A program made the position numbers and the translations under genes. From Streptomyces inusitatus (lineage in GTDB: Bacteria > Actinomycetota > Actinomycetes > Streptomycetales > Streptomycetaceae): a DNA stretch of 64,000 nucleotides. Positions 8,950 through 16,610 of the stretch are shown here, piece by piece. The notes under the pieces were generated by a model. That model searched no databases and was not told the origin of the DNA. It saw only the letters and a list, made by a program, of their open reading frames with translations. Each line of letters starts with the position of its first letter. Within the stretch, counting starts at the first letter, position 1. Location of the stretch: positions 186,001 to 250,000 of the forward strand of contig NZ_BMWG01000002.1 of the NCBI RefSeq assembly GCF_014651115.1, read 5' to 3'.

Positions 8950-10704
8950 ATGAAGATCCACAAGTACGACACCGTCATCGTCGGCGCCGGCGGCGCGGGC
9001 ATGCGCGCGGCCATCGAGGCCACCAAGCGCAGCCGTACCGCGGTGCTGACCAAGCTCTACCCCACCCGCTCCCACACGGGCGCGGCGCAGGGCGGCATGG
9101 CCGCCGCGCTCGCCAATGTGGAGGAGGACAACTGGGAGTGGCACACCTTCGACACGGTCAAGGGCGGTGACTACCTGGTCGACCAGGACGCCGCCGAGAT
9201 CCTGGCGAAGGAGGCCATCGACGCGGTCCTCGACCTGGAGAAGATGGGCCTGCCGTTCAACCGGACGCCGAACGGCACCATCGACCAGCGCCGCTTCGGC
9301 GGGCACTCCCGCAACCACGGCGAGGCCCCGGTCCGCCGGTCCTGCTACGCCGCCGACCGCACCGGTCATATGATCCTCCAGACGCTGTACCAGAACTGCG
9401 TCAAGGAGGGCGTGGAGTTCTTCAACGAGTTCTACGTCCTGGATCAGCTGATCACCGAGGTCGACGGGGTCAAGAAGTCGGCCGGCGTCGTCGCGTACGA
9501 GCTGGCCACCGGCGAGATCCATGTCTTCCAGGCGAAGTCCGTGATCTACGCCTCCGGCGGCACCGGCAAGTTCTTCAAGGTGACCTCCAACGCGCACACC
9601 CTCACCGGCGACGGCCAGGCGGCCTGCTACCGGCGCGGGCTGCCCCTGGAGGACATGGAGTTCTTCCAGTTCCACCCGACGGGCATCTGGCGCATGGGCA
9701 TCCTGCTCACGGAGGGCGCCCGCGGTGAGGGCGGCATCCTGCGCAACAAGGACGGCGAGCGCTTCATGGAGAAGTACGCCCCCGTCATGAAGGACCTCGC
9801 CTCGCGCGACGTCGTCTCCCGCTCCATCTACACGGAGATCCGCGAGGGCCGCGGCTGCGGCCCCGAGGGCGACCACGTCTACCTGGACCTGACCCACCTG
9901 CCGCCGGAGCAGCTCGACGCCAAGCTCCCGGACATCACCGAGTTCGCCCGGACCTACCTCGGCATCGAGCCCTACACGGACCCGATCCCGATCCAGCCCA
10001 CCGCGCACTACGCCATGGGCGGCATCCCGACCAACGTCGAGGGTGAGGTCCTGCTGGACAACACCACCGTCGTGCCGGGTCTGTACGCGGCCGGCGAGGT
10101 CGCCTGTGTCTCGGTGCACGGCGCCAACCGGCTGGGCACCAACTCGCTCCTCGACATCAACGTCTTCGGCAAGCGCTCCGGCATCGCCGCCGCCGAGTAC
10201 GCCGCGAAGGCCGACTACGTCGACCTTCCGGAGGACCCGGCCTCGCTGGTCCAGGAGCAGGTGGAGCGGCTGCGCAACTCCACGGGCAACGAGCGGGTCG
10301 CGGAGATCCGCCGTGAGCTCCAGGAGACGATGGACGCCAATGTGATGGTGTTCCGCACCGAGCAGACGATCAAGACCGCCGTCGAGAAGATCGGCGAGCT
10401 GCGCGCCCGCTACAAGAACGTGTCCATCCAGGACAAGGGCCGCCGCTTCAACACCGACCTCCTCGAAGCCGTCGAGCTGGGCAACCTGCTCGACCTGGCC
10501 GAGGTCATGGCCGTCTCGGCACTGGCCCGCAAGGAGTCCCGCGGCGGTCACTACCGCGAGGACTACCCCAACCGCGACGACGTCAACTTCATGCGCCACA
10601 CCATGGCGTACCGCGAGCTCGGCGACGACGGCACCGAGACCATCCGTCTCGACTACAAGCCGGTCGTCCAGACCCGCTACCAGCCGATGGAGCGTAAGTA
10701 CTGA
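8950..10704 (+). CDS. sdhA: Succinate dehydrogenase flavoprotein subunit
   Basis: Catalytic subunit oxidising succinate to fumarate with covalently bound FAD. The N-terminal dinucleotide fold is VIVGAGGAGMRAAIEA. The flavinylation His lies in SHTGAAQGGMAAAL. GGHSRNHGEAPVRRSCYAAD and HGANRLGTNSLLDINVFGKR are the usual substrate and cofactor motifs. Full length at 584 residues. Its TGA stop overlaps the ATG of sdhB by one base, so translation is coupled. Confidence 0.98.
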   Translation: MKIHKYDTVIVGAGGAGMRAAIEATKRSRTAVLTKLYPTRSHTGAAQGGMAAALANVEEDNWEWHTFDTVKGGDYLVDQDAAEILAKEAIDAVLDLEKMGLPFNRTPNGTIDQRRFGGHSRNHGEAPVRRSCYAADRTGHMILQTLYQNCVKEGVEFFNEFYVLDQLITEVDGVKKSAGVVAYELATGEIHVFQAKSVIYASGGTGKFFKVTSNAHTLTGDGQAACYRRGLPLEDMEFFQFHPTGIWRMGILLTEGARGEGGILRNKDGERFMEKYAPVMKDLASRDVVSRSIYTEIREGRGCGPEGDHVYLDLTHLPPEQLDAKLPDITEFARTYLGIEPYTDPIPIQPTAHYAMGGIPTNVEGEVLLDNTTVVPGLYAAGEVACVSVHGANRLGTNSLLDINVFGKRSGIAAAEYAAKADYVDLPEDPASLVQEQVERLRNSTGNERVAEIRRELQETMDANVMVFRTEQTIKTAVEKIGELRARYKNVSIQDKGRRFNTDLLEAVELGNLLDLAEVMAVSALARKESRGGHYREDYPNRDDVNFMRHTMAYRELGDDGTETIRLDYKPVVQTRYQPMERKY

Positions 10705-11462
10705 TGGCTACCCCCGTACTGGACAAGGTCGAGGCGGAATCCGCCGCCTCCCCCTACATCACGGTCACCTTCCGGGTCCGCCGCTTCAACCCCGAGGTGT
10801 CGGAGCACGCGGTCTGGGAGGACTTCCCGATCGAGATCGACCCCAAGGAGCGGGTCCTCGACGGCCTCCACAAGATCAAGTGGGACCTCGACGGCTCCCT
10901 CACCTTCCGCCGCTCCTGCGCCCACGGGATCTGCGGCTCCGACGCGATGCGGATCAACGGCAAGAACAGGCTCGCCTGCAAGACGCTGATCAAGGACATC
11001 AACCCGGAGAAGCCGATCACGGTCGAGCCCATCAAGGGCCTCACGGTCCTCAAGGACCTCGTCGTCGACATGGAGCCCTTCTTCCAGGCCTACCGCGACG
11101 TCATGCCCTTCCTCGTCACCAAGGGCAACGAGCCGACCCGCGAGCGCCTCCAGTCCGCCGAGGACCGCGAGCGCTTCGACGACACCACCAAGTGCATCCT
11201 CTGCGCCGCCTGCACCTCCTCCTGCCCGGTGTTCTGGAACGACGGCCAGTACTTCGGCCCCGCCGCCATCGTCAACGCCCACCGCTTCATCTTCGACTCC
11301 CGCGACGAGGCCGGTGAGCAGCGCCTGGAGATCCTCAACGACAAGGACGGCGTCTGGCGCTGCCGCACCACCTTCAACTGCACCGACGCCTGCCCCCGCG
11401 GCATCGAGGTCACCAAGGCCATCCAGGAAGTCAAGCGCGCCCTGATCACCCGCCGCTTCTGA
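10704..11462 (+). CDS. sdhB: Succinate dehydrogenase iron-sulfur subunit
   Basis: Carries electrons from FAD to the quinone site. The 2Fe-2S cysteines are in CAHGICGSDAMRINGKNRLAC. The two C-terminal ferredoxin motifs are CILCAACTSSCP and CRTTFNCTDACPRG, serving the 4Fe-4S and 3Fe-4S clusters. It has 252 residues, normal for the family. It is the last gene of the operon and is followed by a perfect hairpin terminator. Confidence 0.98.
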   Translation: MATPVLDKVEAESAASPYITVTFRVRRFNPEVSEHAVWEDFPIEIDPKERVLDGLHKIKWDLDGSLTFRRSCAHGICGSDAMRINGKNRLACKTLIKDINPEKPITVEPIKGLTVLKDLVVDMEPFFQAYRDVMPFLVTKGNEPTRERLQSAEDRERFDDTTKCILCAACTSSCPVFWNDGQYFGPAAIVNAHRFIFDSRDEAGEQRLEILNDKDGVWRCRTTFNCTDACPRGIEVTKAIQEVKRALITRRF

Positions 11463-11485
11463 CCCTCCCTCGTGGTTTCCGCTCC

Positions 11486-11516
11486 CCGCCCCGCCGGATC
11501 CGATCCGGCGGGGCGG
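11486..11516 (+). terminator. Terminator of the sdhCDAB operon
   Basis: A perfect 14-bp stem (11486-11499 with 11503-11516, core CCCCGCCGGAT / ATCCGGCGGGG) closes a 3-nt loop 24 nt after the sdhB stop. There is no T-run. Confidence 0.8.
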
Positions 11517-11652
11517 AGTGCTGTGGGGGCCTCCCCGCCGGGCGGGAGCCGGGCGCCTGAGGGAACGAGGGCATCGGGCTTCTCGTCGCGGGAGGGGACC
11601 TGGCAGGATCAGAGGGCCTCTGACTGATGGGGCGGAAAGCGGGGAAACGACC

Positions 11653-12177
11653 ATGAGCGAGCCGAATCCGTACCGGCCGGACGGGGAACCCGAGTATCAG
11701 TGGGGGCCGGAGCAGCCGTACGGGTATCCGCAGGAGACGCGGGGGTACGGGTATCCGCAGGGGGCGGGGCCGGGGTTCACGCAGGCGGCGGGGGTGCCGG
11801 TGCCGGTGCCGTATGGGCAGGCGGTGGGGGGTGCTCCGGCGCTGGCGATCGGGGACATCACGGTGGTGGGGGACACGATCATGACCCCGGCGGGGGGAAT
11901 GCCGCTGCGGGGGGCGGTGTGGAACGCGTCGGATCTGTCGCGGACCGAGGAGAAGATCCCGGTGTACGCGATCGTGCTGGCGGTGCTGTTCGTGGGGGCG
12001 TGCGGGCTCGGGCTGCTCTTTCTGCTGATCAAGGAGAAGGAGACCTCGGGCTTTGTGCAGGTGACGGTGACCAGTGGCGGGAAGCATCACGCCACGATGA
12101 TCCCGGCCATGCATCCTCATCTCTTCCAGCAGGTCATGGCCCAGGTCGGCTACGCGCGCTCGATCAGCGCGATGTGA
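11653..12177 (+). CDS. Conserved membrane protein with Gly/Tyr/Pro-rich N-terminus
   Basis: No functional family is recognised. The 174-residue protein starts MSEPNPYRPDGEPEYQWGPE, has a cytoplasmic Tyr/Gly/Pro-rich segment of about 45 residues, a hydrophilic middle, and one clear membrane helix (VYAIVLAVLFVGACGLGLLF) before a soluble tail. The ATG at 11653 follows GGGGAAACGACC. It stands alone between the sdh terminator and a convergent hydrolase gene. Topology suggests a single-pass protein with the tail outside. Confidence 0.75.
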   Translation: MSEPNPYRPDGEPEYQWGPEQPYGYPQETRGYGYPQGAGPGFTQAAGVPVPVPYGQAVGGAPALAIGDITVVGDTIMTPAGGMPLRGAVWNASDLSRTEEKIPVYAIVLAVLFVGACGLGLLFLLIKEKETSGFVQVTVTSGGKHHATMIPAMHPHLFQQVMAQVGYARSISAM

Positions 12178-12194
12178 CGGAGCCCCCGGCCTCC

Positions 12195-12221
12195 GGCGGG
12201 CGGGGCGGGAGGCCGCCCGCC
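12195..12221 (+). terminator. Hairpin between convergent genes
   Basis: GGCGGGCGG pairs perfectly with CCGCCCGCC around a 9-nt loop, 17 nt after the stop of the membrane protein gene and directly before the stop of the minus-strand hydrolase. It could end transcription from both sides. Confidence 0.5.
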
Positions 12222-12228
12222 GGGGGTG

Positions 12229-12984
12229 TCACGGGGTGAGGAAGTCGGCGAGGAGAGCGGTGATCTCGGCCGGGCGCTCCAGGCTGGGGAGATGGCCCGC
12301 CCAGGGGAGTTCGCGGTGGTGTGCGCCGGGCAGGAGTTCGGCGGTGCGGATCGCACAGGCGCGGAAGTCCGGGAAGTCGTGGGCGCCGGAGAGGATGAGG
12401 GCGGGGGTCCGGAGGCCGGCGAGGGAGGGTACGTCGAAGTCGGCGGCGCCGTCGTGTTCCTCGGCGGCGGCGGACTGGACGCGGAAGGCGTGCAGCTGCA
12501 TGGCGCGGACGGCCTCGGTGGTGGCGGTGTCGGCCTCGGGGCCCAGCCAGGCGCGGGCGTTGAGTTCGGCGGCCTTCTCCAGCTCGTCGGCTTCGAAGAG
12601 TTCGGTCTCCCGGGCGTCGAAGGCGGCGAGTTCGGGGCTCTCGTCCTGGTCGGGGAGGCCGGGGCAGAGCAGGGCGAGCGCGGTGACCCGGTGCGGGGCG
12701 CGGAGCGCGATGTCGAGGGCGGTGCGGCCGCCGTACGAGGAGCCGACGAGGGCGGCCTGTTCGACGCCGAGGGCGTCCAGGAGCCGGAGCACATCGTCCG
12801 CGTCGCTGTAGGGAGCGTCTGAGGCCGGGGTCTCGCCGTACCCCCTGAAGTCGCAGCGCACCAGCCGGAGTCCGGCGGCCGGGAGCTTCCGCCACTGCGG
12901 GTCCCACATGCGGCGGTCGCAGACGGTGGAGTGCAGCAGGACGGCCACCGGGCCGTCGCCGGTCATGTCATGAGTAAGAGTCAT
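12229..12984 (-). CDS. Alpha/beta-hydrolase fold protein
   Basis: The 251-residue protein has the oxyanion region VAVLLHSTVCDRRMWDPQW, nucleophile elbow GSSYGG with Ser, ILSGAHDFPDF with a possible catalytic Asp, and a His in LPWAGHLPSLERP near the end. It belongs to the broad esterase/lactonase group and substrate cannot be named. The ATG at 12984 is preferred over an upstream GTG at 12993 because TTGGCT, 17 nt, TAACGT ends exactly 7 nt before it, giving a leaderless transcript. It is divergent from the TetR-controlled operon. Confidence 0.85.
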   Translation of the reverse strand: MTLTHDMTGDGPVAVLLHSTVCDRRMWDPQWRKLPAAGLRLVRCDFRGYGETPASDAPYSDADDVLRLLDALGVEQAALVGSSYGGRTALDIALRAPHRVTALALLCPGLPDQDESPELAAFDARETELFEADELEKAAELNARAWLGPEADTATTEAVRAMQLHAFRVQSAAAEEHDGAADFDVPSLAGLRTPALILSGAHDFPDFRACAIRTAELLPGAHHRELPWAGHLPSLERPAEITALLADFLTP

Positions 12985-12991
12985 CAAGGGC

Positions 12992-13020
12992 ACGTTAAGC
13001 CGGAATCAGCCCCGAGCCAA
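12992..13020 (-). promoter_or_regulatory. Leaderless promoter of the hydrolase gene
   Basis: On the minus strand TTGGCT (13020-13015), a 17-nt spacer and TAACGT (12997-12992) are followed after 7 nt by the ATG at 12984. Spacing predicts transcription starting at or next to the start codon. Confidence 0.55.
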
Positions 13021-13048
13021 CTGGATTGCGGGGCCGCACACCCATGTC

Positions 13049-13108
13049 TTGAACATGTTCAAAAACAGGTCTACTGTCTTTTCTGACAGTCTTTTTGAAC
13101 GCGTTCAA
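13049..13108 (+). promoter_or_regulatory. Promoter with two palindromic operators for the TetR operon
   Basis: TTGAACATGTTCAA (13049-13062) and TTGAACGCGTTCAA (13095-13108) are perfect 14-bp palindromes sharing TTGAAC-N2-GTTCAA. The first covers a -35 element (TTGAAC) that lies 17 nt from a -10 element TACTGT (13072-13077). A further inverted repeat ACTGTC/GACAGT (13073-13090) overlaps the -10. The second palindrome ends just before the ribosome site of the gene at 13121. A repressor bound here would block both initiation and elongation; the TetR protein at 14049 is the obvious candidate. Confidence 0.8.
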
Positions 13109-13120
13109 GGAGCGTGGGGC

Positions 13121-13564
13121 ATGGACTTCAACGTGGTCGGCTACATCGTCTATCTGCTGGTCAGCGTGGCGCTGACGATCTGGGTGGCCCGCACCCTCAG
13201 CCGCAATGGGCGGATCTTCCTCGCCGATGTGATGCACGGGAACGAGAAGCTCGCCGAAGCCGTCAACCATCTGCTGGTCGTCGGCTTCTACCTGGTCAAC
13301 CTGGGCTTCGTCGCCCTGTATCTGCGGGTCGCCGAGGAAATCGGGGACACCCGCGGGCTGTTCGACGCGCTCTCGGTGAAGCTCGGCGTCGTCCTGCTCG
13401 TCCTCGGGGTGCTGCACCTGGGCAATGTCTACGTCCTCAACAAGATCCGCCGCCGGGGTGTGATGGAGCGCGAGACGACCCCGCCTGTGGAGCCGCAGGG
13501 CTGGCTGCCCCCGGCGGACAAGACCCCCTGGACCCCGCCCGCCGGCGGACCGGCCGGAGCCTGA
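13121..13564 (+). CDS. Integral membrane protein, first gene of TetR operon
   Basis: No enzymatic family is recognised. The 147-residue protein has three to four membrane helices (VVGYIVYLLVSVALTIWV; HLLVVGFYLVNLGFVALYL; LGVVLLVLGVLHLGNVYVL) and a Pro-rich cytoplasmic tail. The ATG at 13121 follows AAGGAGC. It is separated by 5 nt from the DCC-family gene, which precedes the TetR gene by 11 nt, so the three form one operon controlled by the palindromes at 13049-13108. Confidence 0.82.
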   Translation: MDFNVVGYIVYLLVSVALTIWVARTLSRNGRIFLADVMHGNEKLAEAVNHLLVVGFYLVNLGFVALYLRVAEEIGDTRGLFDALSVKLGVVLLVLGVLHLGNVYVLNKIRRRGVMERETTPPVEPQGWLPPADKTPWTPPAGGPAGA

Positions 13565-13569
13565 GCGCC

Positions 13570-14037
13570 ATGGCCACCCATCCGCGCCACCGGGGTCCGC
13601 TCCAGCGGCTGACCGTCCTCTACGACGCCGACTGCCCGCTCTGCGTCCATCTGCGGCACTGGCTCAAGCGGCAGCGCCAGCTCGTCCCGCTGCATCTGGT
13701 GCCCGCGGGCTCGGAGGCGGCGCGGCGGCTCTTCCCCTCCCTCGACCACGGGCGCACCCTGCGCGAGATCACCGTGATCGGCGACGGGGGCCAGATCTAC
13801 AGCGGCTCGGCCGCCTGGGTCGTCTGTCTGTGGGCGCTGGCCGAGCACCGGACCAGGGCCCACTGGCTCGCCACCCCCGCCGGAGCCCCCTTCGTCCGCG
13901 TCACCATGCTCGCGGCGGCCAAGTACCGCGAGCTGTCCGGCGTACGGCCGGGGCCGGACGGCGCACGCCCGGGCCCGGCCGGGGCCCCGGCCTCCGCCGG
14001 TCCGCCCTGCGACGACCGGTGCGAGATCCCCCGTTAG
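13570..14037 (+). CDS. DCC-family thiol-disulfide oxidoreductase-like protein (DUF393)
   Basis: The short protein has the family signature YDADCPLC near residue 20 in a thioredoxin-like fold, followed by RHWLKRQ and the conserved ITVIGDGGQIYSGSAAWVVC segment. DCC proteins are predicted redox proteins of unknown partner. The C-terminal 35 residues are Pro/Gly-rich and end with two Cys (CDDRC), which is not typical of the family. It is the middle gene of the TetR operon. Confidence 0.85.
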   Translation: MATHPRHRGPLQRLTVLYDADCPLCVHLRHWLKRQRQLVPLHLVPAGSEAARRLFPSLDHGRTLREITVIGDGGQIYSGSAAWVVCLWALAEHRTRAHWLATPAGAPFVRVTMLAAAKYRELSGVRPGPDGARPGPAGAPASAGPPCDDRCEIPR

Positions 14038-14048
14038 GCTCGGTCACC

Positions 14049-14849
14049 GTGACGGACGCGCAGGCCCCCAAGAATGCCCCCAAGAGCGAGCAGACCCGCA
14101 CGCTCATCCTTGAGACAGCCCTGAGGCTGTTCCAGGAGAACGGTTACGACAAGACGACCATGCGGGCCATCGCCAAAGAGGCCGGTGTCTCGGTGGGCAA
14201 CGCGTACTACTACTTCGCCTCCAAGGAACACCTCGTCCAGGGCTTCTACGACCGGATCGCCGCCGAGCACCGCGCGGCGGTCCGGCCCGTGCTGGACAAC
14301 GAGACCCAGTTGGAGGCGCGCCTCGCCGGGGTGCTGCTCGCCTGGCTGGAGATCGCGGAGCCGTACCACGAGTTCGCGGCGCAGTTCTTCAAGAACGCGG
14401 CCGACCCGGAGAGTCCCCTCAGCCCCTTCTCCAAGGAGTCGGAGCCCGCCCGCGAGGAGGCCATCGCGGTGCACCGCGAGGCGCTGGCCGGAGCGAGGAC
14501 CAAAGTGCCCGCCGAACTGGCCGACGCGCTTCCGGAGCTGCTGTGGCTCTCCCAGATGGGGCTGGTCCTGTACTGGGTCTTCGACCGCTCGGAGGGTCAC
14601 GAGCGCAGCCGCCGGCTGGCGGAGCAGGGCGCGCGGCTCACCGCGCGGGGCATCGTCCTCGCCCGTTTCCGGGTGCTGCGCCCGCTCGTCCACGATGTGC
14701 ACGAGCTGCTGACGGATCTGCTGCCCGGGATGGCGCAGTCGGCCGTGGGCCGCAAGCAGGGCGCGGCCGCGAAGAAGGCCGCAGGGGTACGGAAGCGGGC
14801 GACGGCGGTACGGAAGGGGGCGGCCGCGCCGCCGCCCCCGGCGGAGTGA
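14049..14849 (+). CDS. TetR-family transcriptional regulator
   Basis: The N-terminal helix-turn-helix is complete: TLILETALRLFQENGYDKTT, MRAIAKEAGVSVGNAYYYFA, SKEHLVQGFYDRI. The ligand domain is all-helical and ends in an unusual Lys/Ala-rich tail (KQGAAAKKAAGVRKRATAV) that may add nonspecific DNA binding. The GTG at 14049 lies 11 nt after the DCC gene stop. Being last in an operon preceded by two matched palindromes points to autoregulation. Ligand unknown. Confidence 0.93.
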   Translation: MTDAQAPKNAPKSEQTRTLILETALRLFQENGYDKTTMRAIAKEAGVSVGNAYYYFASKEHLVQGFYDRIAAEHRAAVRPVLDNETQLEARLAGVLLAWLEIAEPYHEFAAQFFKNAADPESPLSPFSKESEPAREEAIAVHREALAGARTKVPAELADALPELLWLSQMGLVLYWVFDRSEGHERSRRLAEQGARLTARGIVLARFRVLRPLVHDVHELLTDLLPGMAQSAVGRKQGAAAKKAAGVRKRATAVRKGAAAPPPPAE

Positions 14850-14852
14850 GGC

Positions 14853-16226
14853 TCAGGCCTTGCGCGAGGCGAGCTGGACGACGGTGATGTCGGAGGAGGC
14901 CCCGACCCGGACCGGCGGGCCCCAGGCTCCCGCGCCCCGGGTGACATAGAGCTGGGTGTCCCCGTACCGCTCCAGGCCCGCGACGGTGGGGTTGGCGAGT
15001 TCGGCGAGGTAGTTGCCCGGCCAGAGCTGTCCGCCGTGGGTGTGGCCGGAGAGCTGGAGGTCCACGCCGTGCTTGACGGCGTCGTGGATGACGACGGGCT
15101 GGTGGGCGAGGAGCACGGAGGCCCGGCCGGTGTCCCGGTCGCCGAGCGCCCGGGCGAAGTCGGGGCCGTGGCCGGTGGCCTCGCCCTCCAGGTCGTTGAC
15201 CCCGGCGAGGTCGAAGCCGCCCGCGATCTCCACGCGTTCGTTCTCCAGCGGCCGCAGCCCCAGCTCACGGACGTGGTCGACCCATTCGTCGGCCCCGGAG
15301 TAGTACTCGTGGTTCCCGGTCACGAAGAAGGAGCCGTGCCGGGCCCTGAGCTGAGTGAGGGGTTCGGCGGCGGCCCCGAGGTCGGCGACGGTGCCGTCGA
15401 CCATGTCGCCGACGACGGCGACGAGGTCGGGCTGGGCCGCGTTGATGGCGTCGACGATCCGCTGGGTGTGGCCCCGGCCGAGGATGGGCCCGAGGTGGAT
15501 GTCGCTGACGACGGCGATCCGGAAGCCGTGCGCAGAGCGCGGCAGCTTGGCGAGCGGTACGGTGACCCGCTTGATCCTGGGGCCGCGCAGCACCCCGTAC
15601 GCGCCGTGGCCCACGGTCCCCAGCGCGGCGGCGGCGGCCGTGCCGCCGACCACCCGGGAGACGAACAGCCGCCGGGAGACCGGCTGGGGCCCGGGAGCGC
15701 CGGGCGCGGCCTTGACCTCGTGCGGGGCGGCGGCGGGGTCGGCGGGCGCGGTCAGGACGGCGGACGGGGAGCCGGGGGCCGGGGCCTGCTCCGGGGAGGC
15801 GTCGGCGGTGGCCGCCGAGGGATCCGGGCCAAAGGGCACGGACAACGCGGGCCTCTCGGCGTCCGCGGTGGTGTGATCCGGTACGCCGACGGCGCCGACG
15901 GCGGGCGTCCGCTCCGCGCGGCGCAGCCACAGGGCGCGTACGGCCTCGCCGACGAGCAGCCACAGGACCAGATAGAGCAGGACCGGCAGCCAGAGATACC
16001 CGGGCCAGGCCAGCACCTGTTCCAGCCGGAACGGCACCCCCGCCCGGCTCGACGTCAGGGCAGCGACCGACAGCAGGGGCAGCGTCCACACCGCCACCGT
16101 GCCGATCCGCCGCGCCGTCCCGCCCGCGCGCGTGGTGTCACGGACGAGTCTGCGCCAGACATACCAGTGCGCCCCCGCGAAGACGGCGATCACCGCGACC
16201 ATGACCAGCAGGACGACCACAATCAC
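14853..16226 (-). CDS. Membrane-bound metallophosphoesterase
   Basis: Calcineurin-like phosphoesterase. The C-terminal domain has the metal motifs VVSDIHLGPILG (DxH), DLVAVVGDMVDG (GDxxD), VTGNHEYYSGAD (GNHE), LLAHQPVVI and LSGHTHGGQLWPG. The N-terminal part contains about four membrane helices, followed by a variable Ala/Pro linker and a basic RRLFVSR segment. The GTG at 16226 has GGGGAG 6 nt upstream. It is convergent with the TetR gene, only 3 nt apart. Substrate unknown; homologues act on lipid or nucleotide phosphates. Confidence 0.92.
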   Translation of the reverse strand: MIVVVLLVMVAVIAVFAGAHWYVWRRLVRDTTRAGGTARRIGTVAVWTLPLLSVAALTSSRAGVPFRLEQVLAWPGYLWLPVLLYLVLWLLVGEAVRALWLRRAERTPAVGAVGVPDHTTADAERPALSVPFGPDPSAATADASPEQAPAPGSPSAVLTAPADPAAAPHEVKAAPGAPGPQPVSRRLFVSRVVGGTAAAAALGTVGHGAYGVLRGPRIKRVTVPLAKLPRSAHGFRIAVVSDIHLGPILGRGHTQRIVDAINAAQPDLVAVVGDMVDGTVADLGAAAEPLTQLRARHGSFFVTGNHEYYSGADEWVDHVRELGLRPLENERVEIAGGFDLAGVNDLEGEATGHGPDFARALGDRDTGRASVLLAHQPVVIHDAVKHGVDLQLSGHTHGGQLWPGNYLAELANPTVAGLERYGDTQLYVTRGAGAWGPPVRVGASSDITVVQLASRKA

Positions 16227-16237
16227 AGACTGCTCCC

Positions 16238-16489
16238 CTATTCTTCGCGTTCTTCGCGCCGCGAGGCGCGAACCGCACGCAACCCGATGACTCCGACGGC
16301 CGTCCCCAGAATCAGGGACGTGATGGCGAGCACCAGGTGGACCCAGAAGTAACCCGTCGGGTCGCCCGCGCCGTCGAACGCGAGCCCGCTGCCGTCCTGC
16401 CAGAGGTTTTTGACGAAAGTGACCCAGATGAACCAGCTCCACACCCCGAAGGCGAGCAGGAACCAGGACGCGGGGCGGCTGAGCTTCAT
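16238..16489 (-). CDS. Small two-helix membrane protein
   Basis: The 83-residue protein MKLSRPASWFLLAFGVWSWF has two membrane helices, the second being YFWVHLVLAITSLILGTAVG, and ends with a charged RRSREERE-type tail (RASRREEREE). It appears to be a conserved streptomycete protein of unknown role, placed 11 nt upstream of the metallophosphoesterase on the same strand, so the two are probably co-transcribed. It is divergent from the carboxypeptidase gene. Confidence 0.8.
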   Translation of the reverse strand: MKLSRPASWFLLAFGVWSWFIWVTFVKNLWQDGSGLAFDGAGDPTGYFWVHLVLAITSLILGTAVGVIGLRAVRASRREEREE

Positions 16490-16597
16490 ACACCCAGTAT
16501 CGGGGGCGTTCCCCGGGCTGGCCGCGCCGGGTGGGCTGTCCCGGCGGTCTTCACGGCGCGCCATGAACCCGATAAGCATATTTTCTGTTTTCCCCTG

Positions 16598-16610
16598 TAC
16601 TTTCACACCC
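16598..16610 (+). promoter_or_regulatory. -10 element of leaderless carboxypeptidase promoter
   Basis: TACTTT at 16598-16603 lies exactly 7 nt before the GTG start at 16611, and no ribosome site precedes that GTG. This predicts a leaderless mRNA. The -35 region is poorly matched. Confidence 0.45.

Noticed and set aside
13049..13108. LexA SOS boxes (GAAC...GTTC)
   Set aside because: Actinobacterial SOS boxes have four bases between GAAC and GTTC; both copies here have two, and the operon encodes its own TetR regulator.
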